Program-made: the position numbers and the translations under genes
NCBI GenBank assembly: GCA_024278775.1
Contig: JAJRSP010000162.1
Location: 1-13,365, forward strand
From: Planctomycetota bacterium
GTDB taxonomy: Bacteria > Planctomycetota > Phycisphaerae > UBA1845
Length of the DNA stretch: 13,365 nt
Direction: 5' to 3'
Notes under the pieces: model-generated
Seen by the model: only the letters and a program-made list of their open reading frames with translations
The model's database searches: none
What the model was told of the DNA's origin: nothing
Shown: positions 1-6,403 of the stretch, piece after piece
Layout of the letters: every line of letters begins with the position of its first letter
Numbering within the stretch: the stretch's first letter is position 1

Positions 1-26
1 CCCCTCCTTCGTAAGGAGGGGAGGAA
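1..26. repeat. Right end of a MITE-like repeat, cut by the window edge
   Basis: A perfect 9-bp stem (1-9 with 13-21, loop 10-12) is followed by GAGGAA. Positions 4-26 match the right end of the element at 6154-6285 (6263-6285) at 19 of 23 bases. Both read CTCCTT, three loop bases, AAGGAG, two bases, GAGGAA. Two of the differences are in the loop. This suggests a second copy of the same family, with most of its body left of the window. No T-run follows the stem, so I do not call it a terminator. Confidence 0.5.
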
Positions 27-226
27 AAAGGTGATCGTTACGTTCGTACGAGAACATTTTCGTCCTCGCGGTATTTTTCGTCATCCGACATTGCACTCGG
101 CTGACCTGTTACGGCGGGATGTTTCAGAATCCGACATTCGGTGTACTCGTTCTCAGGTAGACTCGCGTGATCTCGCGCGTATGCTTTAACGGGAGTGACA
201 GGCAACGGCGAAGGGACGGGCAATCA
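27..226. other. Upstream region of the cysteine dioxygenase gene, no gene seen
   Basis: This 200-base stretch should hold the promoter of the cysteine dioxygenase/exporter pair. I see no convincing -35/-10 pair: TATGCT at 180-185 is a weak -10 with no good -35. A 61-codon minus-strand frame at 38-223 has low-complexity, unfamiliar content and is not supported as a gene. Confidence 0.4.
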
Positions 227-778
227 ATGGTAACGAGCACCTACTCACCGAAACTGGAACAACTGTTTTCACGACTTGATGCGCTGACACGGCGCGCGAC
301 CGTCGATGAATTGAGCGCATGGCTGACGGAATCCGACATCACCGTTGAAGACGTTGCCCCGTTCGTCCGCTTCGACAACGAGCGCTACCTGCGTCATCTC
401 ATCAAGGAAGGCGAGCACTATCACGCCTTGGCATTGTGCTGGAAAAGTGCGCAGCGAAGCCCCATCCACAACCACGCAAAATCAACCTGCGGCTTCAAGG
501 TGTTGGAGGGCGTCTGCACGGAAACCGCGTTCGAGCACACGCCCGCAGGTGTTATCAAAGCCGTCGCATCGCGCGACATCGCAATTGACGCAGTCGTAGC
601 GTCCCAGGACGACGAGATGCACCAGGTATCAAACCTTCAGGCGAAAGGCCAAAACCTCATCACGCTGCACATTTACTCACCGCCGCTGCTGAAGATGGAC
701 GTGTTCTCGCTGACCGATGCCCACGTCGGTGAGTTTCGCCCGATGGTACTCCAGCACACCGACGGAAGCGGGATCTGA
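227..778 (+). CDS. Cysteine dioxygenase (type I, cupin fold)
   Basis: Predicted cytosolic non-heme iron enzyme that oxidises L-cysteine with O2 to cysteine sulfinate, the first step of cysteine breakdown. The 183-residue product, about the usual length for bacterial forms, has the iron ligands His81 and His83 in SPIHNHAKSTC and His132 in DEMHQVSN. Arg56 (RYLRHL) matches the substrate carboxylate-binding arginine of mammalian CDO. His148 and Tyr150 (LHIYSPP) match the active-site His155/Tyr157 pair. Cys88 aligns with mammalian Cys93, the thioether partner of that tyrosine, which many bacterial CDOs lack. The ATG at 227 is chosen because AAGGGA lies at 211-216. A GTG at 167 would add 20 basic residues with no family likeness. 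The exporter gene starts 8 bases after the stop, so the two are probably cotranscribed. Family assignment is strong; the physiological role is inferred. Confidence 0.92.
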   Translation: MVTSTYSPKLEQLFSRLDALTRRATVDELSAWLTESDITVEDVAPFVRFDNERYLRHLIKEGEHYHALALCWKSAQRSPIHNHAKSTCGFKVLEGVCTETAFEHTPAGVIKAVASRDIAIDAVVASQDDEMHQVSNLQAKGQNLITLHIYSPPLLKMDVFSLTDAHVGEFRPMVLQHTDGSGI

Positions 779-786
779 CCAATCCC

Positions 787-2088
787 ATGCCAGAAGCCCC
801 CGCAAGGACCGGCTCGCTTACCCCGGAGGCGTTCGCCTCTCTCGGCTCGATGGAAGGCATCTACGAGCCGATTGTGGAAATCTCCTACGTCGGCCCCCTT
901 ACCCACGAAGCCTTCGCATCGTTCGGCTCGATGGAGGGCATGGTCCAGCCGACCATCCAACCCGTCGAAGTCCAGGAACCAACCGCGAAGGCGGCTGCAC
1001 CTGCGACACCGCATTGGCCCGGCTATGTGATGGCCGCCGTCACAGCGCTCGCCGCCTATTTGCTTTGCGATCTGCCCTTTGCGCCATTTACGATTCAAGG
1101 TGCCGAATCAGTCCGTCATCCGATCAGTGCAGCCATTCTGGCGATCCTGATCGGTGTATTTTTGCGGAACACGTTGCCGCTTCCGCGCAACATCAATTTC
1201 GGCTGCCGGAAAATCGTCAAGAAAATCATCCCCATCGCCATCGTTCTGACCGGTGCGGGGCTGAACCTGGCCAACATCGCGGGCGTCGGTGCGTCCGCAC
1301 TCGTCATCATTGTGCTGTGCATCGGTGTCTCGGTATCCGCCTCGTACTTCATAGGCAAAGCCCTCGGCTTGAGCACCAAGACAGCGATTCTGATCGGTGC
1401 GGGTACGGGCATTTGCGGCAACAGCGCCGTCGTCGCAGTCGCACCACTCATCGACGCCGACGACGAGGATTTGGTCCTGTCCGTCGGCACGATCAATCTG
1501 CTGGGCATGATCGTGATGCTGCTGTGCCCGCTCATCGGCGGCATGCTGCAACTCGGCGACGAAGCCTTCGGGCTGTGGGCGGGCACGTCCATCCACGCCG
1601 TGCCCCAGGTCGTCGCCGCCGGATTCGCCTACAGCCCCGAAGCGGGCACGTTCTCAACGCTCGTCAAACTGGTCCGCGTCACCATGCTCGCGCCGTTTGT
1701 GGCTGTGCTGGCGATGGTCTACGCCCGTCGCCACTCAGCCGACATCGCGAAAGGGCGAAACGTCGTCGTTCACTATGCCCGCTTCGTGCCCTGGTTTGTG
1801 TGGGGTTTCGTGTTGCTCGCGACGCTCAACACGCTTGGCTTGATCCCCTCGCTTCACTTCGAGCTGTCCGAATCCATCGCCGGCACGCCACGCATGGTGG
1901 ATATTTCGACCAGCCTCGAACTGAAACGGTTTGCGAAAATTCTCCTGACGCTTGCGATGGCTGCCATCGGCCTCGAATTGAATGTCCGCGTGCTCCTGAG
2001 CGTCGGCGGGCGGGCCTTTCTCACCGGTACGCTGGCCTGCATCGCCCTCGCGTCGATCAGCCTGGGCCTTATTACGATTATGATCTGA
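787..2088 (+). CDS. YeiH/UPF0324 family putative sulfate/sulfite exporter
   Basis: Multi-pass inner-membrane protein of 433 residues, of the family often annotated as putative sulfate exporter (YeiH/YadS-like). Hydrophobic segments run from about residue 80 to the C-terminus, roughly ten in all. Family signatures are GTGICGNSAVVAVAP (206-220) and AGTSIHAVPQVVAAGF (265-280). The first 75 residues are not membrane-like and are unusual: a 14-residue motif occurs twice, as LTPEAFASLGSMEG (11-24) and LTHEAFASFGSMEG (38-51). The normal family core begins after this. The gene follows the cysteine dioxygenase by 8 bases with no strong ribosome site, suggesting translational coupling. This context fits export of sulfite or sulfate from cysteine sulfinate. 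Substrate and direction are not established for most of the family, so transport of sulfur oxyanions is an inference. Confidence 0.88.
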   Translation: MPEAPARTGSLTPEAFASLGSMEGIYEPIVEISYVGPLTHEAFASFGSMEGMVQPTIQPVEVQEPTAKAAAPATPHWPGYVMAAVTALAAYLLCDLPFAPFTIQGAESVRHPISAAILAILIGVFLRNTLPLPRNINFGCRKIVKKIIPIAIVLTGAGLNLANIAGVGASALVIIVLCIGVSVSASYFIGKALGLSTKTAILIGAGTGICGNSAVVAVAPLIDADDEDLVLSVGTINLLGMIVMLLCPLIGGMLQLGDEAFGLWAGTSIHAVPQVVAAGFAYSPEAGTFSTLVKLVRVTMLAPFVAVLAMVYARRHSADIAKGRNVVVHYARFVPWFVWGFVLLATLNTLGLIPSLHFELSESIAGTPRMVDISTSLELKRFAKILLTLAMAAIGLELNVRVLLSVGGRAFLTGTLACIALASISLGLITIMI

Positions 2089-2094
2089 CGGCTG

Positions 2095-2844
2095 CTATCG
2101 GCGACCGACCCACTCAGCCCCCGCGTACTTAGCCACCAGCGCGTCAGCCGCGGCGAGTTCCGCCGTCGTCCACACGCCAGCCCGCAACTCAACACCAGCT
2201 ACCTCAACCAACGACTCCCGCAGCGCCCGCCGCAACGTCGCGGATTGAACACCGTGTGTCGACAAGTCGGCGGCTGGCTGTTCCACGAATCGACGTTCAA
2301 GAATGATCGATCCGTGCTGGAGAACCGCTGCGCGCGTCCGGCGTTGGGCGCTGCCTGCAACCTTGTCCGAACCGATCAACACGTCATACCGATGCCGTCG
2401 TGCGAAACAAAAGAACGGGCCTTTGGCCGCTCCCGAGCCATCATCTTCACCACCGCGATGCGCCGTGGCACCGAGGGAGGCCAGCGCACCGATCACCGCA
2501 TCATGCAATACCTCATACAACCGATTAGGCCCGCCACGCAGAAGCGCATGGTCCAGCGGTATCGCCAACGAATAGGTCAGCTCGCGATCGTGAAGAATCG
2601 CCCCGCCGCCGGTCAACCGGCGCACCACGGACAGGGAGCGAATCGGCTCATCCATCGAGGCGAAATCCTGATAATGCTGAAAATAGCCAAGCGAAACCGT
2701 CGGCTCCGACCATTCGTAGAATCGGATCGTCGGCTTCGATCGACACGCTCCGACGGCCTCAAGGAGCGCCTCGTCCCGGGCCATGTTCACAGGCCCCGCC
2801 AAAGCCTCGTCGTCCAGAAATCGCAATACGGGAAGATCACTCAT
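2095..2844 (-). CDS. LipM-like octanoyltransferase / lipoate-protein ligase family protein
   Basis: 249-residue member of the biotin/lipoate ligase-octanoyltransferase fold. These cytosolic enzymes load octanoyl or lipoyl groups onto lysines of GcvH or 2-oxoacid dehydrogenase E2 domains. Visible motifs are NMARDEALLEA (20-30), RRLTGGGAILHDRELTYS (75-92), and Cys146 in FFCFARRHRYDV followed by GSDKVAGSAQRR (158-169) with Lys161, then LQHGSI (175-180). A Cys in this place is the acyl-thioester nucleophile of LipM. The protein also lacks the extra C-terminal domain of LplA. Both points favour LipM, but LplA-like ligase or LipL activity cannot be excluded by eye. It converges on the exporter gene with 6 bases between stops. 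No Shine-Dalgarno site is visible at the ATG (2844), which fits the possible leaderless promoter just upstream. Confidence 0.85.
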   Translation of the reverse strand: MSDLPVLRFLDDEALAGPVNMARDEALLEAVGACRSKPTIRFYEWSEPTVSLGYFQHYQDFASMDEPIRSLSVVRRLTGGGAILHDRELTYSLAIPLDHALLRGGPNRLYEVLHDAVIGALASLGATAHRGGEDDGSGAAKGPFFCFARRHRYDVLIGSDKVAGSAQRRTRAAVLQHGSIILERRFVEQPAADLSTHGVQSATLRRALRESLVEVAGVELRAGVWTTAELAAADALVAKYAGAEWVGRR

Positions 2845-2852
2845 CGGGCGCG

Positions 2853-2881
2853 ATCATCCCAGACGATCACACGGTGTTCAA
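2853..2881 (-). promoter_or_regulatory. Possible promoter of the LipM-like gene
   Basis: Read on the minus strand, TTGAAC (2881-2876) and GATGAT (2858-2853) are 17 bases apart. Each matches the sigma70 consensus at 4 of 6 positions. Transcription would start near 2846, only a few bases before the ATG at 2844. That would give a nearly leaderless mRNA and agrees with the missing ribosome site. Weak elements, so low confidence. Confidence 0.3.
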
Positions 2882-3089
2882 GAAGACAACCACAACCACG
2901 ACGCACCAACGCGACCAAACGCCTCGAAAATCCCGTGAAACCTCGGCATTTCCGCCGGCTCCGTACTCCCGGTGAAGACTTCGCTTTGCCCTTGGGGTGA
3001 TCGTGTGGTCTGATAATCAAGCCGATCAAACTTGAGAATCCCATCCGGTTTCCTCGGACCGATTATCGCCCACAATGCCCCATGCATTT

Positions 3090-3121
3090 GCATATTCTTC
3101 GCACTAATTTCGCATATTCTT
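3090..3121 (+). promoter_or_regulatory. Direct repeat, possible operator
   Basis: The 10-base sequence GCATATTCTT occurs at 3090-3099 and again at 3112-3121. The 22-base start-to-start spacing is close to two helical turns. The second copy touches the -35 hexamer of the downstream promoter. Repeats on one helix face just upstream of -35 are typical of activator or repressor sites. No regulator is identified; the HTH-like product of the downstream gene is one possibility. Confidence 0.5.
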
Positions 3122-3149
3122 TGAAAGTGCAGGCGACTACCCATAGAAT
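3121..3149 (+). promoter_or_regulatory. Sigma70-type promoter of the 413-residue gene
   Basis: TTGAAA (3121-3126) and TAGAAT (3144-3149) are separated by exactly 17 bases. They match the consensus at 5 of 6 and 5 of 6 positions. Transcription would start near 3156, leaving a leader of about 70 bases before the ATG at 3227. This is the best promoter match I found in the window. Confidence 0.6.
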
Positions 3150-3226
3150 GCGGTGCGGCCCCGGTCCGATGGTCGCCCGGTGCCGACGAACGACAATCGA
3201 GTGCAAACGTGAAGAATTGAGATCAC

Positions 3227-4468
3227 ATGACAAGTGAGACCGCATCCCAGGGTACGTCCGCTCCGCGTAACACGATCGAGCAGCGCATCGCCGAGGTCGG
3301 GCGGGCGCTTTCGCACTCCCTGCGCGCCGTATTGAGCGCAACGCCCGGCGCACCCAAACGTGCGGTGGAACTTTCAAATTTCCTCGAAATCGACAAAACA
3401 CTTTCGGTGCGGCTGATCGGTGCCATCAAGAAGCATGACCCCCTCGCGGTCTGCCACGGCGTACCCGGTCCCCGAGGGCTGCGTACGGTTGTGACCGTTG
3501 CCCAAACCAAAGGTGCCCCCAGGGAACTTGTCGAAGAGGCTGAAAAAAGCATTCGCCAGTTCGAGCAGAGCGTGCAGGAACTCGGCGGCTCACGAACAGC
3601 ATTCAACACCATTATCAGCAGCCTGCTGCCCGATGTGCGCGAGCGTATCGAGCGTCGCAACAAGAAGGCCGCCTTCGACGCCATGTCGAATCTCTGGGGC
3701 TACCACGTTTCGACCAGTTTTATTGCGTGCATGATTCAGCCGGCAGCGCAGGGCAACATGTGTGACTCGGTGTGTTTCGCGGGCAAGGTCGAAATGCGAC
3801 ATCTAACGCCGCGCGTAGCGCGCATGGTATGGGCACAGAAATGTACCGTGCCGAACTGGGACGCCCCAGCCGTCAGTTGCAATCTCGATCGCGTGCCGGT
3901 CGGCGGCGACCAGGTACCCGTCATTCGCGAATTTTGCAGCGATCCGCTGCCCGAATTCAAGTTGCACGAATACCAGGGTTCAAACTATGTAGCCGTCGCG
4001 GGAGACGATGTGCCGTCGCAGGCACCGGTGGATCTGTTCATCGGTTCGCACACGCCGGGCACATTCCTTCGATACAAAACGCGCGAAACGTCGAAAGAGT
4101 TCGTCAGCTTCACACCGACCGAGCCTGCGAAGGTTGCATTCGTTGACGTGCTGCTGCACGAGGACGTCTGGCCTGACGCGATGCCGCAATTGTCAATCTA
4201 CCGCACCGGCCCGCGTGGAAATATGGATCATCCCGGCGTGCGCGATTTTGACAAAATTGACCTGCTCGAAAGCGTGCGCCTGCTGGGCCGAGGCACGGAC
4301 CGCATTCACACGAACGATGTCGAAAACTACGCGTCCATGGTGCGGACGGTATTCACGCGCGTCGGGTGGAACGGAGAGCTGTTCCGCGTCTTCCGCGCCC
4401 GGGTGGAGTACCCCCTGCTTCACGCACAAATCATGCTAACGTTCGATCTGCCGGAACGGGATAGTTAG
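3227..4468 (+). CDS. Hypothetical protein with possible N-terminal helix-turn-helix
   Basis: 413 residues, not recognised as a named family. Residues 17-90 look like a small winged or plain helix-turn-helix region: RAVELSNFLEIDKTLSVRLI (45-64) fits helix-turn-helix spacing and is followed by LAVCHGVPGPRGLRTVVTV. Residues 97-145 are charged and helical. The larger C-terminal part (about 150-413) is mixed alpha/beta, with many aromatic and Cys residues scattered and no clear Zn or Fe-S spacing. There is no signal peptide or membrane segment, so it is probably cytosolic. It is a single-gene unit with its own promoter and an adjacent direct repeat. A DNA-binding regulator with a C-terminal sensing domain is possible, but function is unknown. 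Frame integrity and amino-acid composition support a real gene. Confidence 0.8.
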   Translation: MTSETASQGTSAPRNTIEQRIAEVGRALSHSLRAVLSATPGAPKRAVELSNFLEIDKTLSVRLIGAIKKHDPLAVCHGVPGPRGLRTVVTVAQTKGAPRELVEEAEKSIRQFEQSVQELGGSRTAFNTIISSLLPDVRERIERRNKKAAFDAMSNLWGYHVSTSFIACMIQPAAQGNMCDSVCFAGKVEMRHLTPRVARMVWAQKCTVPNWDAPAVSCNLDRVPVGGDQVPVIREFCSDPLPEFKLHEYQGSNYVAVAGDDVPSQAPVDLFIGSHTPGTFLRYKTRETSKEFVSFTPTEPAKVAFVDVLLHEDVWPDAMPQLSIYRTGPRGNMDHPGVRDFDKIDLLESVRLLGRGTDRIHTNDVENYASMVRTVFTRVGWNGELFRVFRARVEYPLLHAQIMLTFDLPERDS

Positions 4469-4477
4469 CGCCTGCTA

Positions 4478-4561
4478 CGGGTGCCCCATGGCTTCAGCCG
4501 TGGGGAAGTCGAATCAAAGGGTGCGGGTGCCCCATGGCTTCAGCCGTGGGGAAGTCGAATC
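4478..4561. repeat. REP-like palindromic repeat, two perfect copies
   Basis: A 38-base unit occurs without mismatch at 4478-4515 and 4524-4561, with an 8-base spacer. Each unit carries a near-perfect hairpin, CCCCATGGCT / AGCCGTGGGG (4484-4505 and 4530-4551), followed by AAGTCGAATC. The first copy begins 9 bases after the stop of the 413-residue gene, so it may also protect or end that transcript. The form resembles REP sequences spread by RAYT (TnpA-REP) transposases; no such gene is in the window. Bases 4562-4829 show nothing I can name. Confidence 0.8.
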
Positions 4562-4829
4562 CGGAAGACCATCCAACTCTCTCACCCCTGAAGAAGTCGG
4601 CCCCCCATCCGTCGTCTCAAACTTAACGCTGCACCAAAGCCAAACGATCCGGCCCTCCGACTACTGAGCATCGGCGTGCGCACGACACGGGTCCATGACA
4701 CATCCGGCGGAGCAATTGCGACTTATCAGAACCGCGACAGTAATGGAGCGGCCGAGCCGCGAACGTGTTACACGCTTCTTCGCCTGCATCAGCCGTTCCG
4801 ATACGAAGTTTCCAGCTCCGCCCAAACGG

Positions 4830-5978
4830 TCACGGCCCCGCCTGACACCCGAAGGATCGCCCAGGCTTGCACCACGAGATATCGAACGCGCAATCACCGG
4901 TCAGAACAAGGTCGCGAATGATCTCCGCCGTCATCGGAGCGGTCGTCAACCCGCTGCGAAAATGCGCGGTGGCAGCCAGCAACCCGTCGAAACCCGGCAC
5001 CGGGCCTAGAAACGGTTGGCCGTCGGGTGAATTCGGGCGCAGACCGGCCCACATGGTCTCGATCGGAGCGTCAGCCAGGCACGGAACCATCCGCAGCGCA
5101 TGGGTGATGAGCGTGTTGACCCCCTTGGGTGTATTGCGCTTGTCGAAGCCCGCCTCCGGTTCGACGGTGGACCCGATCAGCACACGCCCGTCGCGCCGCG
5201 GCACGACGTAGGCCCCCTCCATGTTGATCACGCGGGAGATCGGCGCTTCGTCCGTCTTGACCAGCACGATCTGACCCTTGACCGGGTGAACCGGCATCAT
5301 TTCCGCCAGCGCGGGCGGTGCCCATTGGCTCGACCACGCACCGGCACACAACACCGTATGTTTCGCATGATGATCGCCGTCCGTCGTACGCACACCCGTC
5401 AACCGATCGCCAGCCATCAGAAACGCGACGACAGCCGTCCCCTCACGAATCACAACGCCGACCTTCTCACAAGACAGCCGCAACGCCTCCAGCAGCCGTG
5501 GGTTACGCGCGACGGCTGTCCGGCGACAAAGCTGATACGCCGGCGCGTCGCCCGCAAGCCTAGGCTCCAACGACAACGCCCGCTCAGCCGACACCATCTC
5601 GAGAATCGGCTCGCCCTCGGGCGTACGCTGATCCGCAGCCGCCTCAACATTCCGCTCAGCCGTCAGCCGAGCTTGCTCGGTAGTAAGCAGATCGACAGCC
5701 CCGCACGGCGCGTACTCGGTATCCACGCCGCTCAATTCCTGCAATTCGGCGCACAACGCGGGATAGCGTTCGATGCTGGCAGTGTGAATGTGAAACAGCG
5801 GATCCTCCCGCGTCGGATCCGGCGGCGCGATAATGCCCGCGCCCGCCCACGACGCCTCCCGACCGCACCGCCCGCGCTCGAGCAGCGTCACGCCCAGACC
5901 AGCCTGCCGCAACGACAGCGCCGTGGTCAGCCCCACGATTCCGCCCCCGATGATGAGAATGTCCACGGTGTCAGCCAA
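4830..5978 (-). CDS. thiO: Glycine oxidase ThiO-like FAD-dependent oxidoreductase
   Basis: Predicted FAD enzyme of the DAO family that oxidises glycine to iminoglycine for the thiazole ring of thiamine. In the 382-residue form, GGGIVG at 11-16 is the Rossmann dinucleotide motif and Glu34 (LLERG) binds the FAD ribose. REASWAGAGIIAP near residue 40 is the conserved ThiO/DAO segment. The C-terminal half has PVKGQIV, then GLRPNSPDGQPFLGP and HFRSGL; the two arginines match the substrate-binding Arg302 and Arg329 of Bacillus ThiO. The TTG at 5978 is chosen as start because AGGAAGG lies 8 bases upstream. A GTG at 6023 is the alternative and would add 15 residues. No other thiamine gene lies in the window, so a related amine oxidase role is possible. 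Confidence 0.85.
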   Translation of the reverse strand: MADTVDILIIGGGIVGLTTALSLRQAGLGVTLLERGRCGREASWAGAGIIAPPDPTREDPLFHIHTASIERYPALCAELQELSGVDTEYAPCGAVDLLTTEQARLTAERNVEAAADQRTPEGEPILEMVSAERALSLEPRLAGDAPAYQLCRRTAVARNPRLLEALRLSCEKVGVVIREGTAVVAFLMAGDRLTGVRTTDGDHHAKHTVLCAGAWSSQWAPPALAEMMPVHPVKGQIVLVKTDEAPISRVINMEGAYVVPRRDGRVLIGSTVEPEAGFDKRNTPKGVNTLITHALRMVPCLADAPIETMWAGLRPNSPDGQPFLGPVPGFDGLLAATAHFRSGLTTAPMTAEIIRDLVLTGDCAFDISWCKPGRSFGCQAGP

Positions 5979-5986
5979 TGTCACTG

Positions 5987-5993
5987 CCTTCCT
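5987..5993 (-). promoter_or_regulatory. Ribosome binding site deciding the thiO start
   Basis: On the minus strand AGGAAGG is followed by 8 bases and then TTG (5978). It is the strongest Shine-Dalgarno match near this gene and supports the TTG over the upstream GTG at 6023. Confidence 0.55.
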
Positions 5994-6153
5994 CAATGAT
6001 AGGTCTTCAGCCTCGCACAACACGCATCAATATATCCGCCCCCCCGCAAGAACGAAAACGCGCCACCTTCTTACAAACAGGAATCACCTCCCCCCTCACG
6101 ACGGCGGAGTATTGTTGCGTCCTTCCCTTTCGCCAAAGAGCTGCCGTCGCCTC

Positions 6154-6285
6154 TTCCTTCCCCCCTTGCAAAGGGGGGATCGAGGGGGGTCCGGACCAGA
6201 GCAATGCGTCACTTCGCAAGAAGAACCTCCCCCTGAACGCTCCCGTCTTGGTCGCGTCCAGCCTCCTTTGCAAGGAGAAGAGGAA
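6154..6285. mobile_element. 132-bp MITE-like element with terminal inverted repeats
   Basis: Terminal 21-mers at 6154-6174 and 6265-6285 are inverted repeats of each other, matching at 17 of 21 bases, with the shared core CCTTGCAAAGG. Each end folds into its own hairpin: an 8-bp stem at 6160-6178 and a 6-bp stem at 6263-6277. A second inner pair is G-rich against C-rich: GAGGGGGGT (6182-6190) and ACCTCCCCCT (6225-6234). The element is too short to code for anything and resembles the non-autonomous repeats with a CCCCTTGCAAAGGGG core seen between genes in many bacteria. The right end recurs at 1-26. It lies between thiO and the PEP-CTERM gene, in the 426-base gap 5979-6403, which otherwise holds only the promoter elements noted. 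Confidence 0.6.
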
Positions 6286-6367
6286 TAGGGCATCCGCGCA
6301 AGACCGGCGGGCACTAAAAACGATTGCAGCCGTCCAAAATTGTGCAAGGCCAAAGCCAAGCCGAGGC

Positions 6368-6396
6368 TATAATCAACCGTTAGGTAGGGGAAGGAG
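6368..6396 (+). promoter_or_regulatory. -10 element and ribosome binding site of the PEP-CTERM gene
   Basis: A perfect TATAAT sits at 6368-6373 and AAGGAG at 6390-6396, 8 bases before the ATG at 6404. No good -35 is visible 16-18 bases upstream of the -10, so an activator or another sigma factor may be needed. The ribosome site is the best in the window. Confidence 0.5.
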
Positions 6397-6403
6397 ATTT
6401 CTT

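Larger units (their letters stand above)
2845..3226. other. Divergent intergenic region
   Basis: This 382-base stretch separates the minus-strand LipM-like gene from the plus-strand 413-residue gene. It holds a candidate promoter for each, and the direct repeat at 3090-3121. I see no coding sequence. The short minus-strand frames crossing it have no recognisable content. The part around 3060-3125 is visibly more AT-rich than its surroundings. Confidence 0.5.

Noticed and set aside
1..30. Rho-independent terminator
   Set aside because: The stem is followed by an A/G-rich stretch on the plus strand rather than a T-run, and it matches the repeat family at 6154-6285.
38..223. 61-codon minus-strand gene upstream of cysteine dioxygenase
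   Set aside because: No ribosome site or recognisable content; it probably just fills the promoter region.
717..2132. 471-codon open frame on the plus strand over the exporter gene
   Set aside because: It is Arg/His-rich with no domain and overlaps the YeiH-type gene, whose membrane helices and family motifs are clear.
2245..3000. 251-codon plus-strand frame over the LipM-like gene
   Set aside because: Basic, low-quality composition; the minus strand carries conserved lipoate-ligase motifs.
4478..4561. CRISPR array
   Set aside because: Only two repeats with an 8-base spacer and an internal hairpin of REP type; no cas genes.
5100..5999. 299-codon plus-strand frame opposite thiO
   Set aside because: Composition is Arg/Pro/His-rich, typical of an antisense shadow in GC-rich DNA. 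The minus strand gives a complete DAO-family enzyme.
5978..6403. Upstream in-frame extension of the PEP-CTERM gene
   Set aside because: It runs through the inverted-repeat element and the TATAAT, and would bury the signal peptide. The ATG at 6404 has a strong ribosome site.
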